Of a stretch of 7,895 nucleotides of DNA, positions 1 to 5,193 are shown in pieces; within the stretch, counting starts at the first letter, position 1, and every line of letters starts with the position of its first letter. A program made the position numbers and the translations under genes. The DNA comes from Bacteroidota bacterium (lineage in GTDB: Bacteria; Bacteroidota; Bacteroidia; Bacteroidales; UBA10428), in NCBI GenBank assembly GCA_029268165.1, contig JAJUGM010000147.1:1-7895 (forward strand), written 5' to 3'. The notes under the pieces are model-generated. The model did not search any database and had not been told where the DNA came from. It saw only the letters and a list, made by a program, of their open reading frames with translations.

Positions 1-686
1 AGGTGTGCCATTGATGGTGGTTTTGCAGAAAATATATTTGGATAACGATAATAATTGCCCCATTCAAAATGATCTTTTACAAGGCCAATTGTACCCCAGT
101 TCCAGGCTAATGTTATACCTCCGCGCATTTCGCTGAAGTCCTGCCCGCTTTTATAACGAGCAGCAGGACGTGTTGTCAGGTATGACGTTTCTGATAACTT
201 TTCTTTTTCATGATTATCCCTGAGACTGGCATATACACCCAGATGATTGCCAACATAAGCAAAAACTTCACCTCCGTTCCAGCGATGATAATTGCTGCCG
301 TTGTTATTGTTCCAGTATTGCAAGCCTAATATAGGATTGAGAGAGAAAGTAAACAATGAATCTTTATAATAAAAAATGTCAAAACGTTTATTGAAATTTT
401 TGCCGGGCATGAGTTCTTTATTGTAATCTTTCAGATAAAACTGCAATTCTTTAACCTGACGTTTTTTAAGTTTTTCAGTGTTTTTTAAAACAATTTCAAG
501 TTGCTGTGCTATAAATTTGCGTGAATAGGGTTTTATAACCGAGTTTAAGTCAATTATTCCGCATGAAGACATTTCATCGAGGAAGGAATATATTTCTGCA
601 GATGATACATGTTCGTAAACTACCTGGGAGGTGATTTCAATATTTAACAGCAAAAGGAAGAATATAATAAAATTGATGTACTTCAT
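1..686 (-). CDS. Wzi/CapA-like outer-membrane capsule assembly family protein, N-terminal part (C-terminus beyond the left edge)
   Basis: An open frame of 228 codons runs from the ATG at 686 off the left edge with no stop, so only the N-terminal part is seen. Residues 1-20 (MKYINFIIFFLLLNIEITSQ) are a type I signal peptide with probable cleavage just before or after Q20, placing the protein in the envelope. The mature start carries a segment with a helix and the motif KPYSRKFIAQQL (51-62), which I associate with Bacteroidetes Wzi-like proteins. Further on come alternating beta-strand-like stretches rich in aromatic residues, and a segment LVKDHFEWGNYYRYPNIFS (201-219) resembling the Wzi-family pattern where strands carry K-x-x-F-x-W-G. 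By family this would be an outer-membrane beta-barrel involved in surface polysaccharide assembly; the substrate cannot be deduced. It is divergently transcribed from the ROK kinase. The family call is from recognition of motifs, without alignment. Confidence 0.7.
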   Translation of the reverse strand, partial: MKYINFIIFFLLLLNIEITSQVVYEHVSSAEIYSFLDEMSSCGIIDLNSVIKPYSRKFIAQQLEIVLKNTEKLKKRQVKELQFYLKDYNKELMPGKNFNKRFDIFYYKDSLFTFSLNPILGLQYWNNNNGSNYHRWNGGEVFAYVGNHLGVYASLRDNHEKEKLSETSYLTTRPAARYKSGQDFSEMRGGITLAWNWGTIGLVKDHFEWGNYYRYPNIFSAKPPSMAH

Positions 687-705
687 GGTATTTGTTTTAT
701 CAAAA

Positions 706-713
706 CAAAAATA
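706..713 (-). promoter_or_regulatory. Candidate Bacteroidetes -7 promoter element for the Wzi-like gene
   Basis: On the minus strand this reads TATTTTTG, an exact fit to TAnnTTTG. It lies about 20 bases upstream of the ATG at 686, implying a very short leader. A TTTG that could act as the -33 element lies at 737-740, with a 23-base spacer, slightly longer than the usual 19-21. The surroundings are AT-rich, so a chance match is possible. No exact TAnnTTTG was found on the plus strand for the divergent ROK gene. Confidence 0.4.
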
Positions 714-843
714 TGATTAAACATATTAAATTAGGCCAAAGAATTGAAATAAAGTACTATTTTTAAGTTTTTATCATTTTAACCAGTTAAACTAAACAAG
801 ATTTTAATAAACTAGTCAAACTGAGAAATAAATTTATTGATAT

Positions 844-1809
844 ATGAAAAAAGCGGTAATTGGAATTGACATAGGTGGTACCTATACCAAATTTGGCATT
901 ATTGACCGGCAGGGTAATTGCTTGAATGACAGTTTTATAAATACTGATATCTATAAGGATTTTGATAAATTTTTATTGCAATTAAACAAAGAAATTGAAA
1001 ATACATTAAGCGGGATTCAGGAAAAGATAGAGATAAAAGGCGTTGGGGTGGGGGCGCCAAATGGCAATTATTACAGGGGAACCATTGAATATCCGCCTAA
1101 TCTTCACTGGAAGGGGATTGTACCCGTAACAGAAAAAATGAAAAATTTTTTTAAAGGAATACCGGTAGTATTGACTAATGACGCAAATGCAGCGGCAATT
1201 GGAGAGATGATATATGGCGGGGCCAGAAATATGAAGGACTTTATAGTAATAACCCTTGGTACGGGGTTAGGCAGCGGTATTGTTGTGAACGGCGAACTTG
1301 TTTACGGACATGATGGTTTTGCGGGCGAACTGGGACATATTAATGTAAAACTTCGTGGAAGGGAATGCGGTTGTGGCCGGAAGGGATGCCTTGAAACCTA
1401 TGTTTCAGCAACGGGCATAAAAAGAACTGTTTTCAGGTTTTTAGCAGAAAGGATTGTTGAGAGCGAACTTCGCAATATTAGTTTTAATGATCTGACAGCC
1501 AAAATGATAACCGAAGCAGCCCATAGGGGTGATCCTATTGCCATTGACGCATTTGAATTCACAGGCCGGATTCTTGGCGCTAAGCTGGCTGATACTGTCG
1601 CTCATACAAGTCCTGAGGCTATTTTTTTACTCGGAGGGCTTGCCAATGCGGGGGAACTGATTCTAAATCCCACTATAAGGTCGATGGAGGAAAACCTGCT
1701 ACCTATTTACAGAAATAAAGTGAAGGTTTTGTTGTCGGGGTTATCCGATCTGAATGCTGGTGTAATGGGAGCCAGCGCTTTAGCCTGGAAAGAGCTTGAG
1801 AAAAAATAA
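844..1809 (+). CDS. ROK family sugar kinase (glucokinase-like)
   Basis: A cytoplasmic ATP-dependent sugar kinase of the ROK family, 321 residues, the usual full length. The phosphate-binding DIGGT motif is at 9-13. TNDANAAA (111-118) holds the probable catalytic aspartate D113. A second nucleotide-binding loop GTGLGSG is at 139-145, followed by AGELGH (160-165). The ROK zinc site is complete: H165 with C175, C177 and C182 in the C-G-C-G-x-x-G-C pattern. There is no N-terminal helix-turn-helix, so it is an enzyme and not a ROK repressor. The likely substrate is glucose or a related hexose or N-acetylhexosamine, which motifs alone do not settle. The ATG at 844 puts DIGGT at the normal distance from the N-terminus. 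No Shine-Dalgarno precedes it, as is normal in Bacteroidetes. It stands alone, divergent from the Wzi-like gene, with no sugar transporter or glycosidase nearby in the window. Confidence 0.93.
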   Translation: MKKAVIGIDIGGTYTKFGIIDRQGNCLNDSFINTDIYKDFDKFLLQLNKEIENTLSGIQEKIEIKGVGVGAPNGNYYRGTIEYPPNLHWKGIVPVTEKMKNFFKGIPVVLTNDANAAAIGEMIYGGARNMKDFIVITLGTGLGSGIVVNGELVYGHDGFAGELGHINVKLRGRECGCGRKGCLETYVSATGIKRTVFRFLAERIVESELRNISFNDLTAKMITEAAHRGDPIAIDAFEFTGRILGAKLADTVAHTSPEAIFLLGGLANAGELILNPTIRSMEENLLPIYRNKVKVLLSGLSDLNAGVMGASALAWKELEKK

Positions 1810-1812
1810 TTA

Positions 1813-2001
1813 TTAATCTGAGAAATAATTGACTATTAAACAGCTTGATGTTTTTATCACTTCGTCGGCACGTTTTATTTCATCTAAAACTTTTTGCTGT
1901 TTATCACGTATAATATAATGTTCATCAAAAACTACTACTATACCTTCCGGCGGTAAATCTAAACGGAACCTTGATGCAGGGCGATATCTGAAACCCGTCA
2001 A
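1813..2001 (-). CDS. Doubtful small hypothetical protein or remnant of a gene (no ATG; TTG start only)
   Basis: I do not recognise this product. The frame is open from the in-frame stop at 2020-2022 to the stop at 1813-1815, at most 68 codons. It contains no ATG at all; the only conventional option is TTG at 2001, giving 62 residues. In favour of coding: codon choice looks gene-like (many GAA, GAT, GTA, ATA codons), and the protein has a plausible strand-then-amphipathic-helix pattern, with a basic N-terminus (RYRPASRFRLDL), a hydrophobic strand (GIVVVFDEHYII) and a charged helix (KQQKVLDEIKRADEVIK). Against: no ATG, no recognisable ribosome-binding site, no exact TAnnTTTG upstream. Its stop lies three bases past the ROK stop in the opposite orientation, and it diverges from the response regulator. 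It may be the 3' end of a gene whose front was lost, or chance. Confidence 0.3.
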   Translation of the reverse strand: MTGFRYRPASRFRLDLPPEGIVVVFDEHYIIRDKQQKVLDEIKRADEVIKTSSCLIVNYFSD

Positions 2002-2034
2002 AGTCCGGAAAAGATTTGCTTAAAAATCAGAACT

Positions 2035-2042
2035 TAGCTTTG
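2035..2042 (+). promoter_or_regulatory. Candidate -7 promoter element for the response regulator, inside a small inverted repeat
   Basis: TAGCTTTG is an exact TAnnTTTG match 49 bases before the ATG at 2091, which would give a leader of roughly 40 bases. The element sits within a 5-bp inverted repeat with a 3-base spacer, TTAGC-TTT-GCTAA (2034-2046). This could be an operator half-site pair or coincidence. An upstream TTTG at 2015-2018 has a 16-base spacer, shorter than the usual 19-21, so the -33 support is weak. Confidence 0.4.
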
Positions 2043-2090
2043 CTAAAGTGATGATTTTTTGCTAATTTAAAACAACCTAAGACTCCAACC

Positions 2091-2483
2091 ATGAAGAATC
2101 TGTTTGAAGGTAAAACCATTTTGGTTGTAGATGATGAAGAATACAACTGGTTTTTATTTAAAGAATCACTTGATGATTTGCATTTAGAGGTATTATGGGC
2201 AGGTGTTGCCCAAAAGGCAATTGACAAGATAGCATCGGGCCGCAGGATTGATCTGGTGTTAATGGATATTAAGCTGCCTATAAAAGATGGATATCAGGCT
2301 ACGGCAGAAATTAAAAAAATAAATCCTTCTATACCGGTAATTGCCCAGACAGCTTATTCAAGCCCTGAAGAGATTTTCAGATGTATTAAAGCCGGTTGTG
2401 ATGATTACATCAGTAAACCCATTGATTTTACAGAGCTCAGGATAAAGATGGAGAAGATTTTCAGGAAGACCGGCCAAGCTTAA
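2091..2483 (+). CDS. Stand-alone receiver-domain response regulator (CheY/Spo0F-like)
   Basis: A single phospho-receiver domain of 130 residues with no output domain. All conserved positions are present: acidic pocket D14-D15 (LVVDDEE), phospho-acceptor D59 in LVLMDIKLP, switch threonine T87 in IAQTAYS, and the invariant lysine K109 in ISKPI, followed by the usual proline. It should therefore accept phosphate from a histidine kinase and signal by protein contact, as CheY or Spo0F do. The sequence style (ENYNWFL-like start, AQTAY, AGCDDYISKPID) is what I know from receiver domains at the C-termini of Bacteroidetes hybrid histidine kinases. Such a domain freed from its kinase is a plausible origin, though that is inference. 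No kinase, chemotaxis or motility gene is in the window, so the partner is unknown. Its TAA (2481-2483) overlaps the stop of the convergent DUF2461 gene. Confidence 0.93.
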   Translation: MKNLFEGKTILVVDDEEYNWFLFKESLDDLHLEVLWAGVAQKAIDKIASGRRIDLVLMDIKLPIKDGYQATAEIKKINPSIPVIAQTAYSSPEEIFRCIKAGCDDYISKPIDFTELRIKMEKIFRKTGQA

Positions 2484-3148
2484 CTGTTGATTTCTTTTAT
2501 TGCATTATTAAGAAAACGGTTCAAAGGCAGCAGGGCTTTAAATACTTCAGCTGTTTTATCAATAAAATCAGGCATTTGAGCTTCTTTCTCTGAAAAAGAT
2601 TTTGTTACAGTATAATATTTAAATTTCAGCAGGTCAACATAAGGAAAATCTTTTGGAAATCCTTTAGGTGCAAAGGATAACCTTGGTGCATCAATTTCTT
2701 TGAAATGTCTGATGAAATCGGGATTGTTGATAATTTCGAGAAATTCTTCCGTATTATGGTATATTTCATTTCGGATGGCTCTAAGAATATCCGGCTGAGG
2801 CAGATATATACCTCCTGCAAACATGGATGCGCCGGGTTCTATATGGAAATAATAACCGGCAAACGGACTATTACGGCCATTTTTTGCGATATAGGCACCA
2901 AAATTAATTTTATAGGGTGTTTTATCATGCGAAAAACGAATATCACGGTGAATCCTGAAAATACATTTTTTTGGGTCGGTATTTACAGCTTCTTTATCAA
3001 ATTTTTTAATTTCGCCCATCACCAGGGAAACATATACTTCAAAAACAGACTTTGCTTCAAGATACCAGTTGCGGTTTGCCTCAAACCAATCACGATTGTT
3101 GTTTTTTTTCAGTTCTTTCAGAAAAGCAAAAACGGTTGTAAATGACAT
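2480..3148 (-). CDS. DUF2461 family protein (TIGR02453-like), function unknown
   Basis: A complete 222-residue cytoplasmic protein, the normal length for the DUF2461 family, with no signal peptide or membrane segment. The hallmarks are an N-terminal segment with FLKELKKNNNRDWFEANR (9-26), then the family's most conserved block FRIHRDIRFSHDKTPYK (64-80), and the GYYFHIEPG block (98-106) followed by AGGIYLPQPDIL. The family is widespread in Bacteroidetes and other bacteria and has no established biochemical role that I can name. The conserved basic and aromatic blocks suggest a ligand-binding or catalytic pocket, which is inference. The ATG at 3146-3148 gives the expected N-terminus. It is divergent from ispD (71 bases between starts) and convergent with the response regulator, sharing the TTAA at 2480-2483 for both stop codons, so there is no room for a conventional terminator between them. 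Confidence 0.9.
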   Translation of the reverse strand: MSFTTVFAFLKELKKNNNRDWFEANRNWYLEAKSVFEVYVSLVMGEIKKFDKEAVNTDPKKCIFRIHRDIRFSHDKTPYKINFGAYIAKNGRNSPFAGYYFHIEPGASMFAGGIYLPQPDILRAIRNEIYHNTEEFLEIINNPDFIRHFKEIDAPRLSFAPKGFPKDFPYVDLLKFKYYTVTKSFSEKEAQMPDFIDKTAEVFKALLPLNRFLNNAIKEINS

Positions 3149-3154
3149 ATAAAA

Positions 3155-3162
3155 TAAGTTTG
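3155..3162 (+). promoter_or_regulatory. Candidate -7 promoter element for ispD
   Basis: TAAGTTTG is an exact TAnnTTTG match 58 bases before the ispD ATG, in the 71-base divergent gap with the DUF2461 gene. A TTG at 3136-3138 lies 16 bases upstream of it, shorter than the typical -33 spacing, and falls inside the first codons of DUF2461. The position is sensible but the AT-rich context makes chance matches likely. Confidence 0.4.
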
Positions 3163-3219
3163 TTCAGGTAAATTTAATCCTAAACACAGATTTCTTATTA
3201 TTTTAGCTTACTAAAACTT

Positions 3220-3903
3220 ATGAACAGAACGGTAATTATTGTTGCAGGTGGTGCAGGCAGGCGTATGAAGCTTGATGTACCCAAACAGTTTGCGTTGCTT
3301 GCGGGCATACCCATACTGATGCATACTATTAAATTGTTTTATTCATACAGCACTGACCTTGAGATTATTGTGGCTTTACCTGAACAATACGCTGATTACT
3401 GGAACGAATTATGCGCTAAGTTTCAATTTAAAATATGCCATAAAATAGCATTGGGAGGAGAAACACGTTTCCATACGGTAAAAAACAGCCTGCTGTTATC
3501 AGTGAAAAAGGAATTGATCGCCATTCATGATGGTGTAAGGCCATTTGTAAGCAAAGAAACCATCGAAAGGTGTTATAGGTTAGCTGAAAATAAAGGTACT
3601 GCTGTTCCTTGCGTGCCGATACCAGAGTCAATAAGGATGGTGCAGGGTAATAATAATTTTCCGGCAAACCGTGACCAATACAGGCTCATTCAGACACCAC
3701 AGGTTTTTCAGTGGCCAATATTAAATAAAGCTTATGAACAGTCATATTCAATTGAATTCACTGATGATGCGAGCGTGGTTGAAAAAGCCGGTTTCCCGAT
3801 TTATCTCACTGAAGGTAATTATGAGAATATAAAAATTACCACTCCGGCTGATCTTGTTTTTGCTGAAGCGTTAATGAAAAGACAAAGAGAAAATTTAAGT
3901 TAA
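3220..3903 (+). CDS. ispD: 2-C-methyl-D-erythritol 4-phosphate cytidylyltransferase
   Basis: IspD transfers CMP from CTP to 2-C-methyl-D-erythritol 4-phosphate in the cytoplasmic non-mevalonate (MEP) pathway to isopentenyl diphosphate. At 227 residues it is full length. The nucleotide-binding loop is AGGAGRRM (9-16) with PKQ (21-23), whose lysine K22 contacts the triphosphate. GGETRFHTV (79-87), AIHDGVRPFV (101-110), RDQYRLIQTPQVF (151-163; R151 is the likely substrate-binding arginine), FTDDASVVE (180-188) and EGNYENIKITTPADL (198-212; K205) follow in the family order. The close relatives TarI/Bcs1 (ribitol-5-phosphate cytidylyltransferases) share the fold, but the GGETRFHTVKNSL and FTDDASVVE blocks fit Bacteroidetes IspD better. 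The ATG at 3220 places the loop correctly; no Shine-Dalgarno is present. ispF is not adjacent. A 118-base gap with a long inverted repeat separates it from the next gene, so it is probably its own transcript. Confidence 0.93.
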   Translation: MNRTVIIVAGGAGRRMKLDVPKQFALLAGIPILMHTIKLFYSYSTDLEIIVALPEQYADYWNELCAKFQFKICHKIALGGETRFHTVKNSLLLSVKKELIAIHDGVRPFVSKETIERCYRLAENKGTAVPCVPIPESIRMVQGNNNFPANRDQYRLIQTPQVFQWPILNKAYEQSYSIEFTDDASVVEKAGFPIYLTEGNYENIKITTPADLVFAEALMKRQRENLS

Positions 3904-3948
3904 TATTTATACATCATATAGGATTCTTTAATTAAGCAGAAATTATTT

Positions 3949-3985
3949 TATTTAATAATTTAAGTATTACTTAAATTATTAAATA
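3949..3985. repeat. Perfect 17-bp inverted repeat with a 3-base spacer between ispD and gmhB
   Basis: The left arm TATTTAATAATTTAAGT (3949-3965) is an exact reverse complement of the right arm (3969-3985), with the spacer ATT. All 17 pairs match; only one is G-C. As RNA it would fold into a long AU hairpin 46 bases after the ispD stop, followed by a T-rich stretch (TTATTTTATTA), so it could terminate ispD transcription. As DNA its right arm covers the place where the -33 element of the gmhB promoter should be (-7 box at 3995), so it could equally be an operator. The sequence does not decide between these. Confidence 0.75.
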
Positions 3986-3994
3986 TTATTTTAT

Positions 3995-4002
3995 TACCTT
4001 TG
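3995..4002 (+). promoter_or_regulatory. Strong Bacteroidetes -7 promoter element for the gmhB-like gene
   Basis: TACCTTTG followed by CATC is the commonest form of the Bacteroidetes -7 box. Transcription would start about 5-9 bases downstream, near 4007-4011, leaving only about 10-15 bases before the GTG at 4022. No TTG or TTTG occurs at the -33 distance; that position is occupied by the right arm of the inverted repeat. The promoter may therefore depend on the -7 element alone or on a protein bound to the repeat. Confidence 0.65.
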
Positions 4003-4021
4003 CATCAAAATTAAATGCTTT

Positions 4022-4561
4022 GTGCATCCTGCTGTATTTTTAGACCGTGATGGTACTATTATTGAAGACCGGGGTTATATTAAAGACCCGCTCGATATGG
4101 TATTTTATCCTGAAAGCTTCAGAGCATTAGAAATGTTGCAGGAATATTTTCTTTTATTTATAATTACAAACCAATCGGGAATTTCAAAGGGTTTGATAAC
4201 AGAAAAAGAAGTCAGGGAAATAAATGATTATCTAATTGAATCTTTAAAAGCGCGCGGCATTGTTATTTACGATGCTTTTTTTTGTCCGCATGAAACAGAA
4301 GACCGTTGTGCCTGTAAGAAGCCAAGTCCTTATTTCATAAACAAAGCTGCTAAATTATATCATCTTAACCTTTCTGAATCATATATAATAGGCGACCATC
4401 CTTCAGATGCTTTATGTGGAATAAATGCAGGCATAACCCCGTTATATTTGCTTACGGGCCATGGCGTTAAACACAGGGATGAACTGTCTGAAGGGATTAT
4501 TGTCTGTGACAATATTCTGGTAGCTGCAAAAATTATTATTAAGAAAATGGTTAATAAATGA
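4022..4561 (+). CDS. gmhB: HAD-IIIA phosphatase, D-glycero-D-manno-heptose-1,7-bisphosphate 7-phosphatase-like
   Basis: A cytoplasmic HAD-superfamily phosphatase of 179 residues, the normal GmhB length. Motif I is FLDRDGT (6-12), with nucleophile D8 and acid/base D10. Motif II is ITNQSG (48-53; T49). The GmhB-type zinc loop has C88, H90, C96 and C98 (CPHETEDRCAC), followed directly by the motif III lysine in KKPSP. Motif IV is GDHPSD (124-129), with D125 and D129 for magnesium. In the ADP-heptose route GmhB removes the 7-phosphate for LPS inner-core heptose. Motif IV has HP where classical GmhB enzymes usually have RxTD, and no gmhA or hldE is adjacent, so a related phosphatase with another sugar phosphate is possible. 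The start is GTG: the first in-frame ATG (4097-4099) would remove motif I, and the ATG at 4015 is out of frame. There is no Shine-Dalgarno. Confidence 0.82.
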   Translation: MHPAVFLDRDGTIIEDRGYIKDPLDMVFYPESFRALEMLQEYFLLFIITNQSGISKGLITEKEVREINDYLIESLKARGIVIYDAFFCPHETEDRCACKKPSPYFINKAAKLYHLNLSESYIIGDHPSDALCGINAGITPLYLLTGHGVKHRDELSEGIIVCDNILVAAKIIIKKMVNK

Positions 4562-4584
4562 ATTTTTTTGAGTTATCAGTGAAC

Positions 4585-4612
4585 AAAACATAATTAATAT
4601 AATTAATGTTTT
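4585..4612 (+). terminator. Weak AT-rich hairpin with T-run after gmhB; overlaps a tandem 9-bp repeat
   Basis: AAAACAT (4585-4591) pairs perfectly with ATGTTTT (4606-4612), and a run of T (4609-4613) coincides with the 3' arm. The loop contains two adjacent copies of ATAATTAAT (4590-4598 and 4599-4607). The stem has one G-C pair only, so termination would be inefficient. It lies in the 82-base gap between gmhB and aroK, which could equally be read through as one transcript. Confidence 0.25.
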
Positions 4613-4643
4613 TAAAATATGGATTCCTTCTTATTTTTTTGAG

Positions 4644-5171
4644 ATGAGCAGGATATATCTTATAGGATTTAAGGGTTGCGGAAAGACTACATTAGGAAAA
4701 AGAATTGCTCCTGATCTGGGTTTTGATTTCATTGATCTTGATGATCTGACTGAGCTCAAATATGGTCAAACCATTACTGAATTATATGCATCGCTTGGTG
4801 AAGAACAATTCAGGCAGGCTGAGCTCATGGCATTCATGGAAATACCGGAAGGCAGGAGCTTGGTAATTGCTACAGGAGGGGGATTTCCGAGATGGGGAGA
4901 AAATATGAAACTTTTACTTAATTCGGGTATTACGGTATATATTGAAGAAGAAAGCAAAATACTTTTTGAACGAAATAATAATATTTCACATCAACGGCCT
5001 GTTTTAAAGGGGATGAAAGGGAATAAGCTTTTAGACCATATTAATTTATTAAGGGCAGAATATGAGGATATTTATAAGCAGGCAGCAATTGTTTATAACA
5101 GACATCTGATGTCATACGACGAATTGCTGGTTAAGATCAAAAGCCGGATGATTGTTTACGGCGCATCTTAG
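4644..5171 (+). CDS. aroK: Shikimate kinase
   Basis: A cytoplasmic P-loop kinase of 175 residues that phosphorylates shikimate at the 3-hydroxyl, the fifth step of the chorismate pathway to aromatic amino acids. Walker A is GFKGCGKTT (8-16). The shikimate-binding acidic motif FIDLDD (29-34) has D31 and D33. F56-R57 in EQFRQAE is the substrate-binding pair. ATGGG (76-80) is the conserved glycine motif. The lid arginine is R118 in QRPVLKG, and R137 in LLRAEYEDIY fits the second substrate arginine. All expected residues are present, so the enzyme should be active. The ATG at 4644 gives the normal N-terminus (MSRIYLIGFKGCGKT). No Shine-Dalgarno and no exact TAnnTTTG lie between gmhB and this gene, so it may be co-transcribed with gmhB, 82 bases away. 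It ends 22 bases from the convergent ABC permease. No other aro gene is in the window. Confidence 0.93.
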   Translation: MSRIYLIGFKGCGKTTLGKRIAPDLGFDFIDLDDLTELKYGQTITELYASLGEEQFRQAELMAFMEIPEGRSLVIATGGGFPRWGENMKLLLNSGITVYIEEESKILFERNNNISHQRPVLKGMKGNKLLDHINLLRAEYEDIYKQAAIVYNRHLMSYDELLVKIKSRMIVYGAS

Positions 5172-5185
5172 AATATAATTATATT
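5172..5185. terminator. Perfect 14-bp AT palindrome between convergent aroK and permease genes
   Basis: AATATAATTATATT is exactly self-complementary and fills most of the 22-base gap between the two stop codons, directly after the aroK TAG. A hairpin would have only five A-T pairs around an AATT loop, so it is at best a weak bidirectional terminator. Its position is the only reason to list it. Confidence 0.2.
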
Positions 5186-5193
5186 ATCTATCT

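Noticed and set aside
687..843. Divergent gap searched for a promoter of the ROK gene
   Set aside because: Only near-matches such as TATTTTTA were found on the plus strand, none fitting TAnnTTTG, so no plus-strand promoter was called.
1808..1830. 7-bp A-T inverted repeat (AATTATT / AATAATT) at the ROK stop codon, considered as terminator
   Set aside because: There is no G-C pair, no T-run after it, and it lies partly inside the opposing reading frame; such short A-T repeats are common by chance here.
2027..2227. 66-codon minus-strand frame covering the response regulator start
   Set aside because: It overlaps the intact receiver domain gene and its product is Ser/Lys-rich without pattern.
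2705..3145. 146-codon open frame on the plus strand
   Set aside because: It is wholly antisense to the well-supported DUF2461 gene and its product is a low-quality Phe/Ile-rich sequence with no domain, as expected of a mirror frame.
4558..4642. Two tiny open frames between gmhB and aroK: 11 codons from an ATG overlapping the gmhB stop, and 7 codons from 4619 ending in TGA one base before the aroK ATG
   Set aside because: They are short, AT-driven, have no ribosome-binding site and encode nothing recognisable. The TGA-G-ATG junction could in principle couple translation to aroK but chance is more likely.
3220..5171. ispD-gmhB-aroK as a single dedicated pathway operon
   Set aside because: The genes belong to separate pathways, a strong promoter and long inverted repeat lie between ispD and gmhB, and no shared substrate links them; chance or loose housekeeping clustering is the simpler reading.
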